64,000 nt of DNA, taken from a virus. Shown here piece by piece: positions 31,862-39,421 of the stretch. The stretch's first letter is position 1; every line of letters starts with the position of its first letter. Made by a program: the position numbers and the translations under genes. The DNA lies in IMG/VR virus record IMGVR_UViG_3300042453_005404, positions 124,001-188,000 of that record. One strand, written 5' to 3'. A model generated the notes under the pieces. It was not told where the DNA came from. It searched no databases and worked only from the letters and a program-made list of their open reading frames with translations.

Positions 31862-32251
31862 CTAAACTTGATAGGTTATAACTTCATCCGGTAATACCAG
31901 TTTTTCCATTTCTGGAAACGAGCTCACAATCAGCCGCACGTCAACCAGTATATTTTTGGGTTCTACTGTTGCTACCTTGACATATATTGGTGGGCCTTCA
32001 AAAAAGCTGTCGATTACCATTTTCCAATCTGGCAGCCATGACAAAAGTTGTTTTTGTGGTTCTGATTCGATATTTTGAACATATCGAAATAGCGTTTTTG
32101 GTTTACTGGGTCTATATGCTTCAAGCTCTTTGATAACTGCCGGAGGTGGCAATCCTCTTGGTGCGTACTCCGTCCAATGTTGTAGCCATTTTTTAGTTTC
32201 TTCCGATAACGGGTTATCTTGTACGTCAAACAATATGGATTCTAACAGCAT
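31862..32251 (-). CDS. Putative small ADP-ribosyltransferase-like protein
   Basis: 129 residues from ATG 32251 (MLLESILFDVQDN), preceded by a CTATATATAG box; longer starts enter the Glu tRNA. TLFRYVQN (about 55-62) gives an R, LLSWLPDWKM (about 73-82) an S-W motif, and EMEKLVLPDEVITYQV at the end an E-x-E plus the terminal strand common in mono-ADP-ribosyltransferases. The start resembles the shared packaging peptide (SILF) but with D for E. Assignment tentative. Confidence 0.5.
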   Translation of the reverse strand: MLLESILFDVQDNPLSEETKKWLQHWTEYAPRGLPPPAVIKELEAYRPSKPKTLFRYVQNIESEPQKQLLSWLPDWKMVIDSFFEGPPIYVKVATVEPKNILVDVRLIVSSFPEMEKLVLPDEVITYQV

Positions 32252-32306
32252 ACAGCTATATATAGTATCTGTAATATACATTACAAACGAAATTCGAAAA
32301 AGAAGC

Positions 32307-32377
32307 GATCCCAACGGGGTTCGAACCCGTATGACAAGATTGAAAATCTTGTATCCTAACCGTTAGATGATGGGACC
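32307..32377 (-). tRNA. tRNA-Glu (TTC)
   Basis: Acceptor GGTCCCA/TGGGATC, anticodon stem around loop TTTTCAA, T arm ACGGG-TTCGAAC-CCCGT. CCA not encoded. Confidence 0.9.
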
Positions 32378-32382
32378 AGAGT

Positions 32383-32464
32383 GGGCAGTGAAGGATTTGC
32401 ACCTACGAAGCCCGAAGGCAACAGATTTACAGTCTGCTCTCGTTGACTACTTGAGTAACTGCCC
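32383..32464 (-). tRNA. tRNA-Tyr (GTA)
   Basis: Acceptor GGGCAGT/ACTGCCC, anticodon stem CAGA/TCTG with loop CTGTAAA, and a long class II variable arm (GCCTTCGGGC hairpin). CCA not encoded. Confidence 0.9.
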
Positions 32465-32473
32465 AGAAACAGA

Positions 32474-32557
32474 GGAGAGTGTGAGATTCGAACTCACGGA
32501 CGGTTTCCCGCCTTCAGTTTTCAAGACTGACGTAATAGACCGCTCTACCAACTCTCC
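32474..32557 (-). tRNA. tRNA-Ser (TGA)
   Basis: Acceptor GGAGAGT/ACTCTCC, anticodon loop CTTGAAA, long variable arm (GGCGGGAAACCGTC region), T arm GTGAG-TTCGAAT-CTCAC. CCA not encoded. Confidence 0.9.
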
Positions 32558-32592
32558 AAAACTATTCTATTGTCACAGAATCAATCGTTAGT

Positions 32593-32665
32593 CGGGGTAA
32601 AAGGATTCAAACCTTTGACCCTTCGCTCCCAAAGCGAATGCTCTATCAGACTGAGCTACACCCCG
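32593..32665 (-). tRNA. tRNA-Pro (TGG)
   Basis: Acceptor CGGGGTG/TACCCCG, D arm GCTC/GAGC, anticodon stem TTCGC/GCGAA with loop TTTGGGA. CCA not encoded. Its 5' end overlaps the end of the small gene at 32656 by 10 bases. Confidence 0.9.
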
Positions 32666-32862
32666 TTGTTTATCCGACCAAGTGATATGTTGTTTTGTAT
32701 CCTACTCGTTTTATTGTTCAATGTCCAAATCTCACCATTATTCATTGCACATACATACAACAAATCATGTTCTTGTGAGTAATCGATAACTAAAAAAGCG
32801 TATCCTTTCATTTGATCTGATACACGGATTATTGGTATCGTTGGATTTAGTTGAAGCATCAT
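32656..32862 (-). CDS. Small conserved phage protein (DYSQEH family)
   Basis: 68 residues; FLVIDYSQEHDLLYVCAMNN, then GEIWTLNN and RIQNNISLGR. I recognise this from many large phages: a short protein with DYSQEH followed by GEIW and a final N-x-S-x-GR. No function is known to me. It sits between Pro and Leu tRNAs. Confidence 0.7.
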   Translation of the reverse strand: MMLQLNPTIPIIRVSDQMKGYAFLVIDYSQEHDLLYVCAMNNGEIWTLNNKTSRIQNNISLGRINNGV

Positions 32863-32867
32863 TTAGT

Positions 32868-32947
32868 GCAAGCGACGGGACTTGAACCCGTATGCCCGAA
32901 GGCGAGAGATTTTAAGTCTCCTGTGTATGCCATTCCACCACGCTTGC
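32868..32947 (-). tRNA. tRNA-Leu (TAA)
   Basis: Acceptor GCAAGCG/CGCTTGC, anticodon stem GAGA/TCTC with loop CTTAAAA, long variable arm (CGCCTTCGGGC region). CCA not encoded. Confidence 0.9.
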
Positions 32948-32952
32948 AGAGT

Positions 32953-33034
32953 GCCCTCGACCAGACTTGAACTGGTACGCTCGTAAGAGCGGGAGATTTT
33001 GAGTCTCCTATGTCTGCCATTCCACCACAAGGGC
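32953..33034 (-). tRNA. tRNA-Leu (CAA)
   Basis: Acceptor GCCCTTG/CGAGGGC, anticodon loop CTCAAAA, long variable arm (CGCTCTTACGAGCG). CCA not encoded. The close match to the preceding Leu gene in the D and anticodon arms suggests duplication. Confidence 0.9.
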
Positions 33035-33085
33035 TCTGTCGTTGTCTATGTTCTTAGTCTAGCAGTCTCTTATTCGTTTGTAAAG

Positions 33086-33214
33086 CTATTTCAGATTTTT
33101 TAGGAAGTCTTCTGGATCGTAGAGTTTTTTATTGCTAACGTCATAGATTTTTTCAAGTTTTACGTCTTCTATCGATTTAAGATTTGGTTTAGGAGTTGTT
33201 GTTCTCTTGCCCAA
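33086..33214 (-). CDS. Possible small gene with TTG start
   Basis: A 42-residue frame (from TTG 33214, ending FLKNLK) overlaps the end of the lipoprotein gene in another frame. It contains SIEDVKLEKIYDVSNKKLYD, a plausible protein sequence, but has no ATG and no clear ribosome site. An overlapping two-gene arrangement recalls spanin pairs, yet no membrane segment is seen. Weak call. Confidence 0.2.
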   Translation of the reverse strand: MGKRTTTPKPNLKSIEDVKLEKIYDVSNKKLYDPEDFLKNLK

Positions 33215-33552
33215 CTATAGTTTTCGCAAACAGTTTCTGGTTTAAGCCATTCGCCGTTTGAATCTCTTGCTTCAGTTCTAATCCAAAGCGATATATCACC
33301 ATTTCTGTTGTAATCGATCAGCACAACATCTCTTGATGTTGGTGTTTCATTGTTTGCAGCAACGATGTGTCCAAGATGGGTTGGTCTTGTAAAGATTCTC
33401 CAGCCTAAAACAGTTAGTCTTTGTTGCAAATATGAATGTACGAACTCATATGATCCGACCATTGGATAAGTTGAAACATATCTTGTTTGGTTCATACAAC
33501 CATTCACCATAATCATCAAACAAAAAAACAATATTTTGATTTGTTTGATCAT
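33169..33552 (-). CDS. Putative lipoprotein
   Basis: 127 residues. MIKQIKILFFCLMIMVNGCM is a lipoprotein signal peptide with lipobox V-N-G-C (Cys 19). The mature part is about 109 residues, mixed alpha/beta, with VVLIDYNRNGDISLWIRTEA. Expected in the outer membrane of a Gram-negative host or anchored to the membrane. Possible roles are superinfection exclusion or lysis; no direct evidence. The presence of a lipobox gene suits a bacterial host with lipoprotein export. Confidence 0.65.
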   Translation of the reverse strand: MIKQIKILFFCLMIMVNGCMNQTRYVSTYPMVGSYEFVHSYLQQRLTVLGWRIFTRPTHLGHIVAANNETPTSRDVVLIDYNRNGDISLWIRTEARDSNGEWLKPETVCENYSWAREQQLLNQILNR

Positions 33553-33565
33553 TTACTTAACTAGC

Positions 33566-33639
33566 GCCCCCAGCAGGATTCGAACCTGCATAATCCAGTT
33601 ACGGTACTACTGTTTAGAAGACAGAGCCGGTATAAGGGC
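33566..33639 (-). tRNA. tRNA-like sequence, tentative Arg (TCT), atypical D arm
   Basis: 74 bases with a good acceptor (GCCCTTA/TGGGGGC, with G-T pairs) and T arm (GCAGG-TTCGAAT-CCTGC). A hairpin CTGT-CTTCTAA-ACAG looks like an Arg TCT anticodon arm but stands too close to the 5' end, leaving no room for a D arm, and about 20 bases follow before the T arm. CCGG (10-13) can pair with CTGG (42-45) around it. It may be a degenerate or rearranged tRNA. Confidence 0.45.
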
Positions 33640-33691
33640 TTCGTTTATGTTCTTAGTATTCCAGAAATATATTCAAGCGTAAAGGTATTAA

Positions 33692-33769
33692 TCATTTTTC
33701 TTTTCCAAGCGAAAAGAATAGGGCAATCGATAGAACAATGTTAACAATCAACAACTGAATCCAGCTCAT
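33692..33769 (-). CDS. 25-residue membrane peptide
   Basis: MSWIQLLIVNIVLSIALFFS followed by LGKEK: one hydrophobic helix with a basic tail. ATG 33769, TGA 33692-33694, lying between the tRNA-like gene and the metallopeptidase. Real but tiny phage membrane peptides look like this; a chance frame is possible. Confidence 0.4.
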   Translation of the reverse strand: MSWIQLLIVNIVLSIALFFSLGKEK

Positions 33770-33777
33770 ATTCTTAG

Positions 33778-34614
33778 TTAGTTTAGCTTGAGATATTCCC
33801 AAGCAGTAGCTGCACGTTTCATCAAGCGTTTTTTGTTTTCTGGTGTCAATCGTTTTTGAACTTGTGGTCTGAGATATATTGTTAAAAGCTTATCTACAAA
33901 CTCTTGTGGAGTTTCTCCAACGTTATCATTCCATTCTTCGGTAGTTTCTGTTTTTAAAAGATCGTTATATAGTTCGCTCATTGCTTGTTGGTAGTAAGCA
34001 TTGAGTTCCAAAGGATCATTAGCATACTTGTCACGATCTCTTACTTTTCCAGCTTCTTTTTCTGATATTTTTCGTTTTGCTCTAGCGACAAGATATTCTG
34101 GATTTATTCTTCTGAAGTCTAGGGTATGAGTAAACTCATGAACAAAAGAAGAGCGGTAGTTGGAGCTTTCAAGTAGATCAGCCAAGTTGTTAGCAAACCA
34201 TTTATTGTAGGCTTTTACAGGCTTATTAGCTGCTTGTGGAGCATCGATGTATAGTTTGATGCGTAGCTGAGTTATCTTGCCTGTATTTGGCTCTATATTC
34301 CGATCAGCACTTGCTTTGATTGTTGGTTTGACATTGTTAAGTTCATGGTCAAGAAACTCGATATACAAATCGGATATTTCTGGAATTTGTTGTTTTTTTG
34401 GCAAGTTTGTTTCCATATGGAAACCTATAAATCTTCCATCGTTATCTGTGTAAAACTTTTCCGCAAACTTGCTTGGATCTTTTTTCAGCTTACGAATAAA
34501 CGCTTCAATGTTTTCGAATGCTTCATTTGCGATATGGAGTTTATCCATATCTTCTTCTCTGGATTCTGCAAGCTTGAGAAAAAGCTTTGCTTCTAACAAG
34601 TCTTGCAGTTTCAT
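33778..34614 (-). CDS. HExxH metallopeptidase-like putative packaged protein
   Basis: 278 residues, MKLQDLLEAKL start (LLE-A). SSFVHEFTHTLDF (about 154-166) is a zincin motif with both His and the catalytic Glu. A downstream acidic helix (PLELNAYYQQAMSELY) could give the third ligand. No signal peptide. If packaged, it might cut host or virion proteins after entry. Ends 8 bases before the membrane peptide gene start. Confidence 0.65.
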   Translation of the reverse strand: MKLQDLLEAKLFLKLAESREEDMDKLHIANEAFENIEAFIRKLKKDPSKFAEKFYTDNDGRFIGFHMETNLPKKQQIPEISDLYIEFLDHELNNVKPTIKASADRNIEPNTGKITQLRIKLYIDAPQAANKPVKAYNKWFANNLADLLESSNYRSSFVHEFTHTLDFRRINPEYLVARAKRKISEKEAGKVRDRDKYANDPLELNAYYQQAMSELYNDLLKTETTEEWNDNVGETPQEFVDKLLTIYLRPQVQKRLTPENKKRLMKRAATAWEYLKLN

Positions 34615-34615
34615 T

Positions 34616-35845
34616 TCACTTCTTTTCGGACTTAGCTAGTTTAGCTAGTTTTTCGAACAGTTTAGTAACAATGATTATGTCGATGTGGCTGCGGTCATAG
34701 CTGTATGGAACGTAGCTTTGTTCTGGTTCAAGAGGCTTGTGTTTTTTTAGCTCACGATCTTCACGGGGGAAAGGATAAGCTTTCATGATTTGACCCATGC
34801 CATTGCCATATGTTTCATCTGGCATTTTCTTGTCAAGATCTTTTGGAACGTAGTCTTCTAACTCACGTTTGGTTTCTTTTTTTGCCATTGTTTTAGGTTC
34901 CTTTGCTTCTCCCAATGAATAACCGGGATTGCCTTTCTTATAGATATTCACGTTGCCGGGAACGTGCTTAACAGGATGAGCAACAACTCCTTGACTGCCA
35001 GCATGAATCGGTACATCATCATCTGAATCCAAATCTTTTACATAATCTTGTTGACCAAACTCTTTTTTAATCCAATCAACAGGTTTAACAAGGTGATTAA
35101 ACACTTCATCTCTATTGGTATGTCCTTTATCAACTTGTGTTGTTTCTTTCCAACGATTAAGTGTTTGATTACGTTTTTTTGTAAGGTTTAACTCATTACC
35201 TTCGGGTTCTGTTGGACTATACATGCTGGCTTGTACACCAATGTCTCCCGGTTCAAGTGTTAGCATTCCTTCGCCGGGAGTGTTAACAGGTCCATGTCCA
35301 AAGGGTATACCACGCTCGCCTTCTCTTGGGGAAGGAAGAAGATGTGGAATATTGTAACGTTCTTCTTCGGGTTCTTCTCGGTCTAAATCTTCATCTTCTG
35401 GGACATGTTCAACAGGATCAGACAAAGTATTCATCGCCGGGAATCCCGGCATGTCACGATAGAGAATCGCTGCCGCATCACGTTCGTTTACGAAGTCTTG
35501 ATATTCTGGGTTATAAAAGTACGAAGGTTCAAGGTCTTTTTCTCGATCCAAGATTTCGTCTCTAACAGTATCCTCTCCGGGCAATAAATGAGGACGGCTA
35601 TCGTAAACTTCAGAACTTTCAAGGGATTCATATTCGCTATCTTTTGGATCACGTTGAGCATCTATAGCAGGTCTAAAAGAAGGGTTTGGAGGTAAGTCTG
35701 CATCTGGGTCTTGTAATCCCGGCCATACTTGTGAGTTGGCTAGTTGATATCGATTACCGAAACCGTAAGGGCCACCTTGAAACGTTCCTGCTCCAGAAAA
35801 ATCTCCAGTGTTTTCATTTGCAAAAAGTATGTTTTTAAGCTTCAT
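34616..35845 (-). CDS. Acidic low-complexity putative packaged protein
   Basis: 409 residues, MKLKNILFANENTG start. Residues about 20-330 are disordered, rich in Asp, Glu, Pro and Gly, with loosely repeated PHLLPGED / PHLLPSPREG elements. The last 30 residues form a helix (IIIVTKLFEKLAKLAK). No enzyme motif. A scaffold-like or space-filling head protein fits. Stop is 1 base before the metallopeptidase start. Confidence 0.6.
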   Translation of the reverse strand: MKLKNILFANENTGDFSGAGTFQGGPYGFGNRYQLANSQVWPGLQDPDADLPPNPSFRPAIDAQRDPKDSEYESLESSEVYDSRPHLLPGEDTVRDEILDREKDLEPSYFYNPEYQDFVNERDAAAILYRDMPGFPAMNTLSDPVEHVPEDEDLDREEPEEERYNIPHLLPSPREGERGIPFGHGPVNTPGEGMLTLEPGDIGVQASMYSPTEPEGNELNLTKKRNQTLNRWKETTQVDKGHTNRDEVFNHLVKPVDWIKKEFGQQDYVKDLDSDDDVPIHAGSQGVVAHPVKHVPGNVNIYKKGNPGYSLGEAKEPKTMAKKETKRELEDYVPKDLDKKMPDETYGNGMGQIMKAYPFPREDRELKKHKPLEPEQSYVPYSYDRSHIDIIIVTKLFEKLAKLAKSEKK

Positions 35846-35859
35846 TTGTGAATAAGTAG

Positions 35860-36114
35860 CTACTTGAGCCTAACAAACTTATACTTGCGCAATATCTTGC
35901 TGAAATAACTTCCAGCAGAAGGTGCAGATATTAGTTCTTCATAAGTGGTTGAATCTACACCAGAATATTCATACTCGGTACCGTTGTGGAAGATAACCAA
36001 TAGAAGAGAGAGAACAGTATCATATTTGCAATATGCTAGTGTTTTACTTTGTTTGAATGTGTGAGAAAGATATCTGTTGTTACCGATAAAAGCTTTTGAT
36101 TCAAGTGTTTCCAT
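35860..36114 (-). CDS. KTSC-domain protein (second)
   Basis: 84 residues. LVIFHNGTEYEYSGVDSTTY, then EELISAPSAGSYFSKILRK and FVRL, is a clear KTSC pattern. The segment LLLVIFHNG is encoded by copy 2 of the dispersed 24-base motif. A CTATATA box (minus strand, 36126-36119) stands just upstream of ATG 36114. Confidence 0.75.
   Translation of the reverse strand: METLESKAFIGNNRYLSHTFKQSKTLAYCKYDTVLSLLLVIFHNGTEYEYSGVDSTTYEELISAPSAGSYFSKILRKYKFVRLK
35986..36010 (+). repeat. Dispersed 24-base motif, copy 2
   Basis: GTGGAAGATAACCAATAGAA followed by GAGAG. Lies within the KTSC gene on the other strand, coding LLLVIFH. Confidence 0.6.
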
Positions 36115-36166
36115 ATTAGTATATAGTTAGCCTTAGCTACGTAGAAAACAAGGAGCTTATATATCA

Positions 36167-36502
36167 ATGCGTATTGGTTCTTTATGTCATATCAAAAGCA
36201 AGAAAAATGCGTTGCAAACATTTGTTGTTGTATATCCAGATATTGATTTTGTGCTTGAACAAAGAAATAAAAAGAATAGTTGGTTGCCTTGCATACTAAC
36301 AAGTTCACTTTGCAAACCCCCTCAATCATCATCAAAACTTAAATCAACAAACGAATCATTTGTGTTGTTAAACAAAATGCAAGACGAGCATGGCAGTTTT
36401 TACTATCAATGCTTATATAGTGATATGTTCGGTTGGATTATTGGTAGTAAAAAACTGTTTGATATCATTGAAGAGGATAACCAAAGATTATGTCAAGTGT
36501 AA
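36167..36502 (+). CDS. SH3-like small protein (remote family member)
   Basis: 111 residues; MRIGSLCHIKSK, NESFVLLNKM and YSDMFGWIIGSKKLF follow the strand pattern of the 4149-7202 family (R-I-G-x-L, F-V-L-L, G-W-I). AAGGAG lies 11 bases before the ATG. Overlaps the next start by 13 bases. Confidence 0.55.
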   Translation: MRIGSLCHIKSKKNALQTFVVVYPDIDFVLEQRNKKNSWLPCILTSSLCKPPQSSSKLKSTNESFVLLNKMQDEHGSFYYQCLYSDMFGWIIGSKKLFDIIEEDNQRLCQV

Positions 36503-36660
36503 GAACGCTTTCTAGATTGATTGATAGATTAGAAGAGTTTATGGATGAATATAAAACGCTTTTGGAAGCTGATGAAATGGCAACCGTGGACGATGTTGTA
36601 TCAATCGTTGATAAAGTTCGAACTGAACTTGAGTCAGAAGATGAATCCAGCGACGACTAA
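36490..36660 (+). CDS. Small acidic coiled-coil protein
   Basis: 56 residues from ATG 36490: MSSVRTLSRLIDRLEEFMDE onward, ending ESEDESSDD. Long amphipathic helix with an acidic tail. It converges on, and overlaps by 3 bases, the minus-strand gene ending at 36657. Confidence 0.55.
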   Translation: MSSVRTLSRLIDRLEEFMDEYKTLLEADEMATVDDVVSIVDKVRTELESEDESSDD

Positions 36661-37331
36661 CGCTTGCTTTTTAAAACCGTAAACGTTCGACTTGTGTTTA
36701 AACGAACTTGATGACCGGTACTACCGTTCAACATCGTTATTTTCTTTCTTGTCCAGCTACATGTTATCCAAAACTTGTTGCGTTTCAATGTTTTGATTTT
36801 GGTTACTAGTGCTTGCGTTTTCTTAAACACCAACATATCTCCAACTCCAACACTTTCATACGCTTCAACTATCTCGGCATCAATCAAATGCTTTGGATGG
36901 TAAAACCATTGTATTGTTGATATGTTGGTTGCTTGCCACGATTCTCCCAAAGTTTTTGTTGCAAGATCGTAGCTATGATATATCGCTACGCCAACAGCTC
37001 TTATACTGTAACGTCTTTTGCTTGCGATAATCTTTTTTGCTTGTTCGGCGTTGTATACAAATTGATATCTGCCTTGATGAAAAATAACAAATGAGTTAAC
37101 TGCTGCAATATACGTGTTGATATCAAGTTCATTAAACAAACTGTTGATTGATACACCGTAAGTGCTTTCAATCGTATCACGTTTATAAGATTTGGAGTTG
37201 GCATTGAGAACAATAACCTTTTTCCACCAATCTCCTGCATCAACATCTTTATTGCAAAGCAAAAAAGCTTCAACAAGTACTTTTGGTTTAACTAATTTTC
37301 CAAAGTCTTCCAAAGTAATCTTGTTGCTCAT
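36657..37331 (-). CDS. Hypothetical protein
   Basis: 224 residues from ATG 37331 (MSNKITLEDFGKLV); a longer frame from 37367 adds a Cys/Phe-rich stretch and enters the terminator hairpin, so it is not used. Mixed alpha/beta with a basic beta-rich end (FWITCSWTRKKITMLNG, then FTVLKSKR) that may be an SH3-like nucleic-acid-binding part. No family recognised. Confidence 0.55.
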   Translation of the reverse strand: MSNKITLEDFGKLVKPKVLVEAFLLCNKDVDAGDWWKKVIVLNANSKSYKRDTIESTYGVSINSLFNELDINTYIAAVNSFVIFHQGRYQFVYNAEQAKKIIASKRRYSIRAVGVAIYHSYDLATKTLGESWQATNISTIQWFYHPKHLIDAEIVEAYESVGVGDMLVFKKTQALVTKIKTLKRNKFWITCSWTRKKITMLNGSTGHQVRLNTSRTFTVLKSKR

Positions 37332-37359
37332 GAACTTAAATAGGTTGTAACAAAAACAA

Positions 37360-37389
37360 AAAGGCAAGCTATTTTAGTAGCTTGCCTTT
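37360..37389 (-). terminator. Terminator after the 37420-37704 gene
   Basis: 12-bp stem AAAGGCAAGCTA (37360-37371) / TAGCTTGCCTTT (37378-37389) with a 6-base loop; on the minus strand it is followed by TTGTTTTTG, so it should stop minus-strand transcription entering from 37420. Confidence 0.8.
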
Positions 37390-37419
37390 CTATCGCTATA
37401 TTTTAGATTGTTTAGCTAA

Positions 37420-37704
37420 TCATTCACTATCACGTTCGGCGTAAAACTTTGAAAGTGTTTCGTAAAGCTTACGAGCTTGTGTACCATTGAGTGTGAAGCA
37501 AGCAGTACGACGTGAACGAGTCTTTGACCGTGAGATTGGAACGATTACTTCCATTGTCATGGCTTTCTTGCTTGCTGGTTGCTCAACACTTACACCAATC
37601 TCAGTTGATTTGGTTGGAGTAAAACGAAGAGCGTTGCGTGGGTTTGAACCGGTACCGATGCGAGCAAGTGAATCGTATGAGGTGTTGGTTGTTTCGTATG
37701 ACAT
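37420..37704 (-). CDS. Small conserved phage-type protein
   Basis: 94 residues; a middle basic stretch (SRSKTRSRRTACFTLNG) then TQARKLYETLSKFYAERD. The end (L-x-G-x-QAR-x-L-Y-E-x-L) is a pattern I have seen in small phage proteins with unknown role. AAAGGTAG ribosome site. It is a single-gene unit with its own terminator, which suggests strong or regulated expression. Confidence 0.6.
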   Translation of the reverse strand: MSYETTNTSYDSLARIGTGSNPRNALRFTPTKSTEIGVSVEQPASKKAMTMEVIVPISRSKTRSRRTACFTLNGTQARKLYETLSKFYAERDSE

Positions 37705-37811
37705 AATGTTTCTACCTTTCAGTTTTTAGCTACGGGGTTGTTTTGTTGCCGCAGCGCCTTTCGGTAGACTTAGAATCTCATACTAAAAACAAAGTCTAAA
37801 CGTATTTCTTT

Positions 37812-37994
37812 TCAGTTCATATCATCGTATTCGTCGCTATCATCATATTCATTAATTTCTTGATTGGTTTCTTCTAACTCCGAGCTTGAAGAAACTGGTT
37901 GCATTCTTAGATATTGAGACTTGTTGAATGTCTCTCGCTTGTACGGATCATTGCGTGGACGAAGACGTTTTTCTTTTTGATGACGAGAACTCAT
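37812..37994 (-). CDS. Small charged hypothetical protein
   Basis: 60 residues from ATG 37994 (MSSRHQKEKRLRPRNDPYKR), ending in a Glu/Asp/Tyr tail (EYDDSDEYDDMN). The longer frame upstream of 37994 is a shadow of the next gene. Starts 4 bases after that gene's stop. Basic start and acidic end suggest a binding linker; function unknown. Confidence 0.55.
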   Translation of the reverse strand: MSSRHQKEKRLRPRNDPYKRETFNKSQYLRMQPVSSSSELEETNQEINEYDDSDEYDDMN

Positions 37995-37998
37995 TGTA

Positions 37999-38433
37999 TT
38001 ACCTAGACTTTTTTCTTTCTTTGAATGAATGAGATGAAACCAAAGAAACCTCTTCAACTGGTTGAACAGGTTCCTCTGGAACTGAAACAACAGGTTCTTC
38101 AACCGTGAAGACTTCTTGTTGTTCAACAACTGGTTCTTCTGGGGGTGGTGACACAACCACCGGCTCCGAAATGATTGCAATCGTTTGAACTGCAACTTCG
38201 GGTGCTTCAACAACAACCACAGATGGCACAAAAACAGGCTTTAAAAGCTCGAAAACAAAGTTTTGGAACTCTGAGCTTATGTTCCATTTGTTTGAGCTTA
38301 TAAGGCTTTTAAAAGCTTCTGGAGATGTGATTTGATTTGCTGTCAACCATTTGTTTAATGGGTAACGTTTGCGAACCAGAAAGCTTTCTAAATCTGGAAG
38401 ATTATGGTTTTCAGTTATTTTGCCGCCGGGCAT
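37999..38433 (-). CDS. Pro/Val/Glu-rich hypothetical protein
   Basis: 144 residues from ATG 38433, with GAGGA about 9 bases upstream; the TTG at 38457 is less likely. Residues 1-60 are globular (LESFLVRKRYPLNKWL), residues 65-135 are a low-complexity run of V, P and E (EEPVVEQQEVFTVEEPVVSV). Starts inside the end of the small HTH-like gene. Unknown role in the sigma operon. Confidence 0.5.
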   Translation of the reverse strand: MPGGKITENHNLPDLESFLVRKRYPLNKWLTANQITSPEAFKSLISSNKWNISSEFQNFVFELLKPVFVPSVVVVEAPEVAVQTIAIISEPVVVSPPPEEPVVEQQEVFTVEEPVVSVPEEPVQPVEEVSLVSSHSFKERKKSR

Positions 38434-38696
38434 GATGTTGATTCCTCTGTTATGCAAAGAGGAAGAATATCTCCTAAAACTTCATGAATGTCTTGTCGCA
38501 TTACCAACGTATCACATTCTTCATCAGTAAGAGGCTTACCAAGTGATTCCGACATATTCATTATAAACTTACGCATCCCAGATAACAATATGTTTCTTGC
38601 CGTTGCATGATTCATTTTGTATCCTACTGCCGTCATCTTGGTTGCTATAGTGCGATAGTCTTCGCCTTCTTCGATAGTTATATACTTCTGATTCAT
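38415..38696 (-). CDS. Possible separate sigma region 4 / HTH protein
   Basis: 93 residues. YRTIATKMTAVGYKMNHATA, then RNILLSGMRKFI (about 14-45), has the layout of sigma region 4.2: helix, turn, recognition helix, then a final helix with K/R. It begins in an ATGA overlap at the exact point where the sigma factor upstream runs out in region 4. Two readings: a split sigma factor like SigO-RsoA, or a gene broken by a frameshift. I favour a genuine two-gene system because both have clean starts and stops. Confidence 0.5.
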   Translation of the reverse strand: MNQKYITIEEGEDYRTIATKMTAVGYKMNHATARNILLSGMRKFIMNMSESLGKPLTDEECDTLVMRQDIHEVLGDILPLCITEESTSCPAAK

Positions 38697-39421
38697 TTAT
38701 CACCTTCCTTTGACAAAATTTCTCCGCAATCAACTCCATAACGTTCCAACAATACACATTTTTCCCTTAAGTTCAATTTGAGAAAAGCTTGCTTTGCTGC
38801 CGTTAAAATACGCTTGTTGTCAACGCTTACCGACATGTCAACATTGTTGCTCGGTATAACGTCTTTCAGCGTTTTATCCATGCTGGAACTTAGTTGCTCG
38901 TCAATCGATTGACAAAACCATGATTTAGTCTTGACAGCAGCCGTGACCGAAGCAAACATCTTTTCTGTCATGCCAAGCTCATCAAGCATGTCTTTGCCAA
39001 TATCCTTAAACGCTGTTGAACGTTCTTTGGCAAGATTAAACAACTTGTTGCGTGCTGTGCGAATATGAGATGGAATATGCAGCATTGGCTCTTGATCTAA
39101 AAGATAAGAGTTTACACTCTGTCGAATCCACCATGTAGCATATGTGCTGAACTTAAATCCTAGTTCTGGTTTAAATCCATCAATCGCATCAAACAATCCA
39201 AGATGACCTTCTTGAAGCAAGTCACTACGTAGCTCTTTGTGCTTTTGCTTTTTGCTGTAAAACTTGTTGATAACAAACGTTACAAGTTTAGCATTTCGTT
39301 GCGCAAGATCGTTGCGTAGAGTTATGTCTGCTTTTACTATCTTTCCATTTTCATCCAAAATCTTGGTTGTTTGATACTTTTTGAATAGTTCTAGGTCTTC
39401 TTCGTTTGCTTTAGGTGTCAT
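38693..39421 (-). CDS. Sigma70-family factor ending within region 4
   Basis: 242 residues from ATG 39421 (ATGA overlap with the peptidase gene). Region 2 is clear: LRSDLLQEGHLGLFDAIDGF (about 64-83) and FSTYATWWIRQSVNSYL (about 91-107). Region 3 follows. LNLREKCVLLERYGVDCGEI (about 215-234) is region 4.1, but the protein stops eight residues later, before the helix-turn-helix that reads the -35. It should still bind core polymerase and a -10. The next gene may supply the rest. It is a candidate to direct late or middle transcription. Confidence 0.85.
   Translation of the reverse strand: MTPKANEEDLELFKKYQTTKILDENGKIVKADITLRNDLAQRNAKLVTFVINKFYSKKQKHKELRSDLLQEGHLGLFDAIDGFKPELGFKFSTYATWWIRQSVNSYLLDQEPMLHIPSHIRTARNKLFNLAKERSTAFKDIGKDMLDELGMTEKMFASVTAAVKTKSWFCQSIDEQLSSSMDKTLKDVIPSNNVDMSVSVDNKRILTAAKQAFLKLNLREKCVLLERYGVDCGEILSKEGDK

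Noticed and set aside
37995-38231. N-terminal extension of the 37812-37994 gene
   Set aside because: Shadow of the 37999-38433 gene in another frame; ATG 37994 gives a clean small gene.
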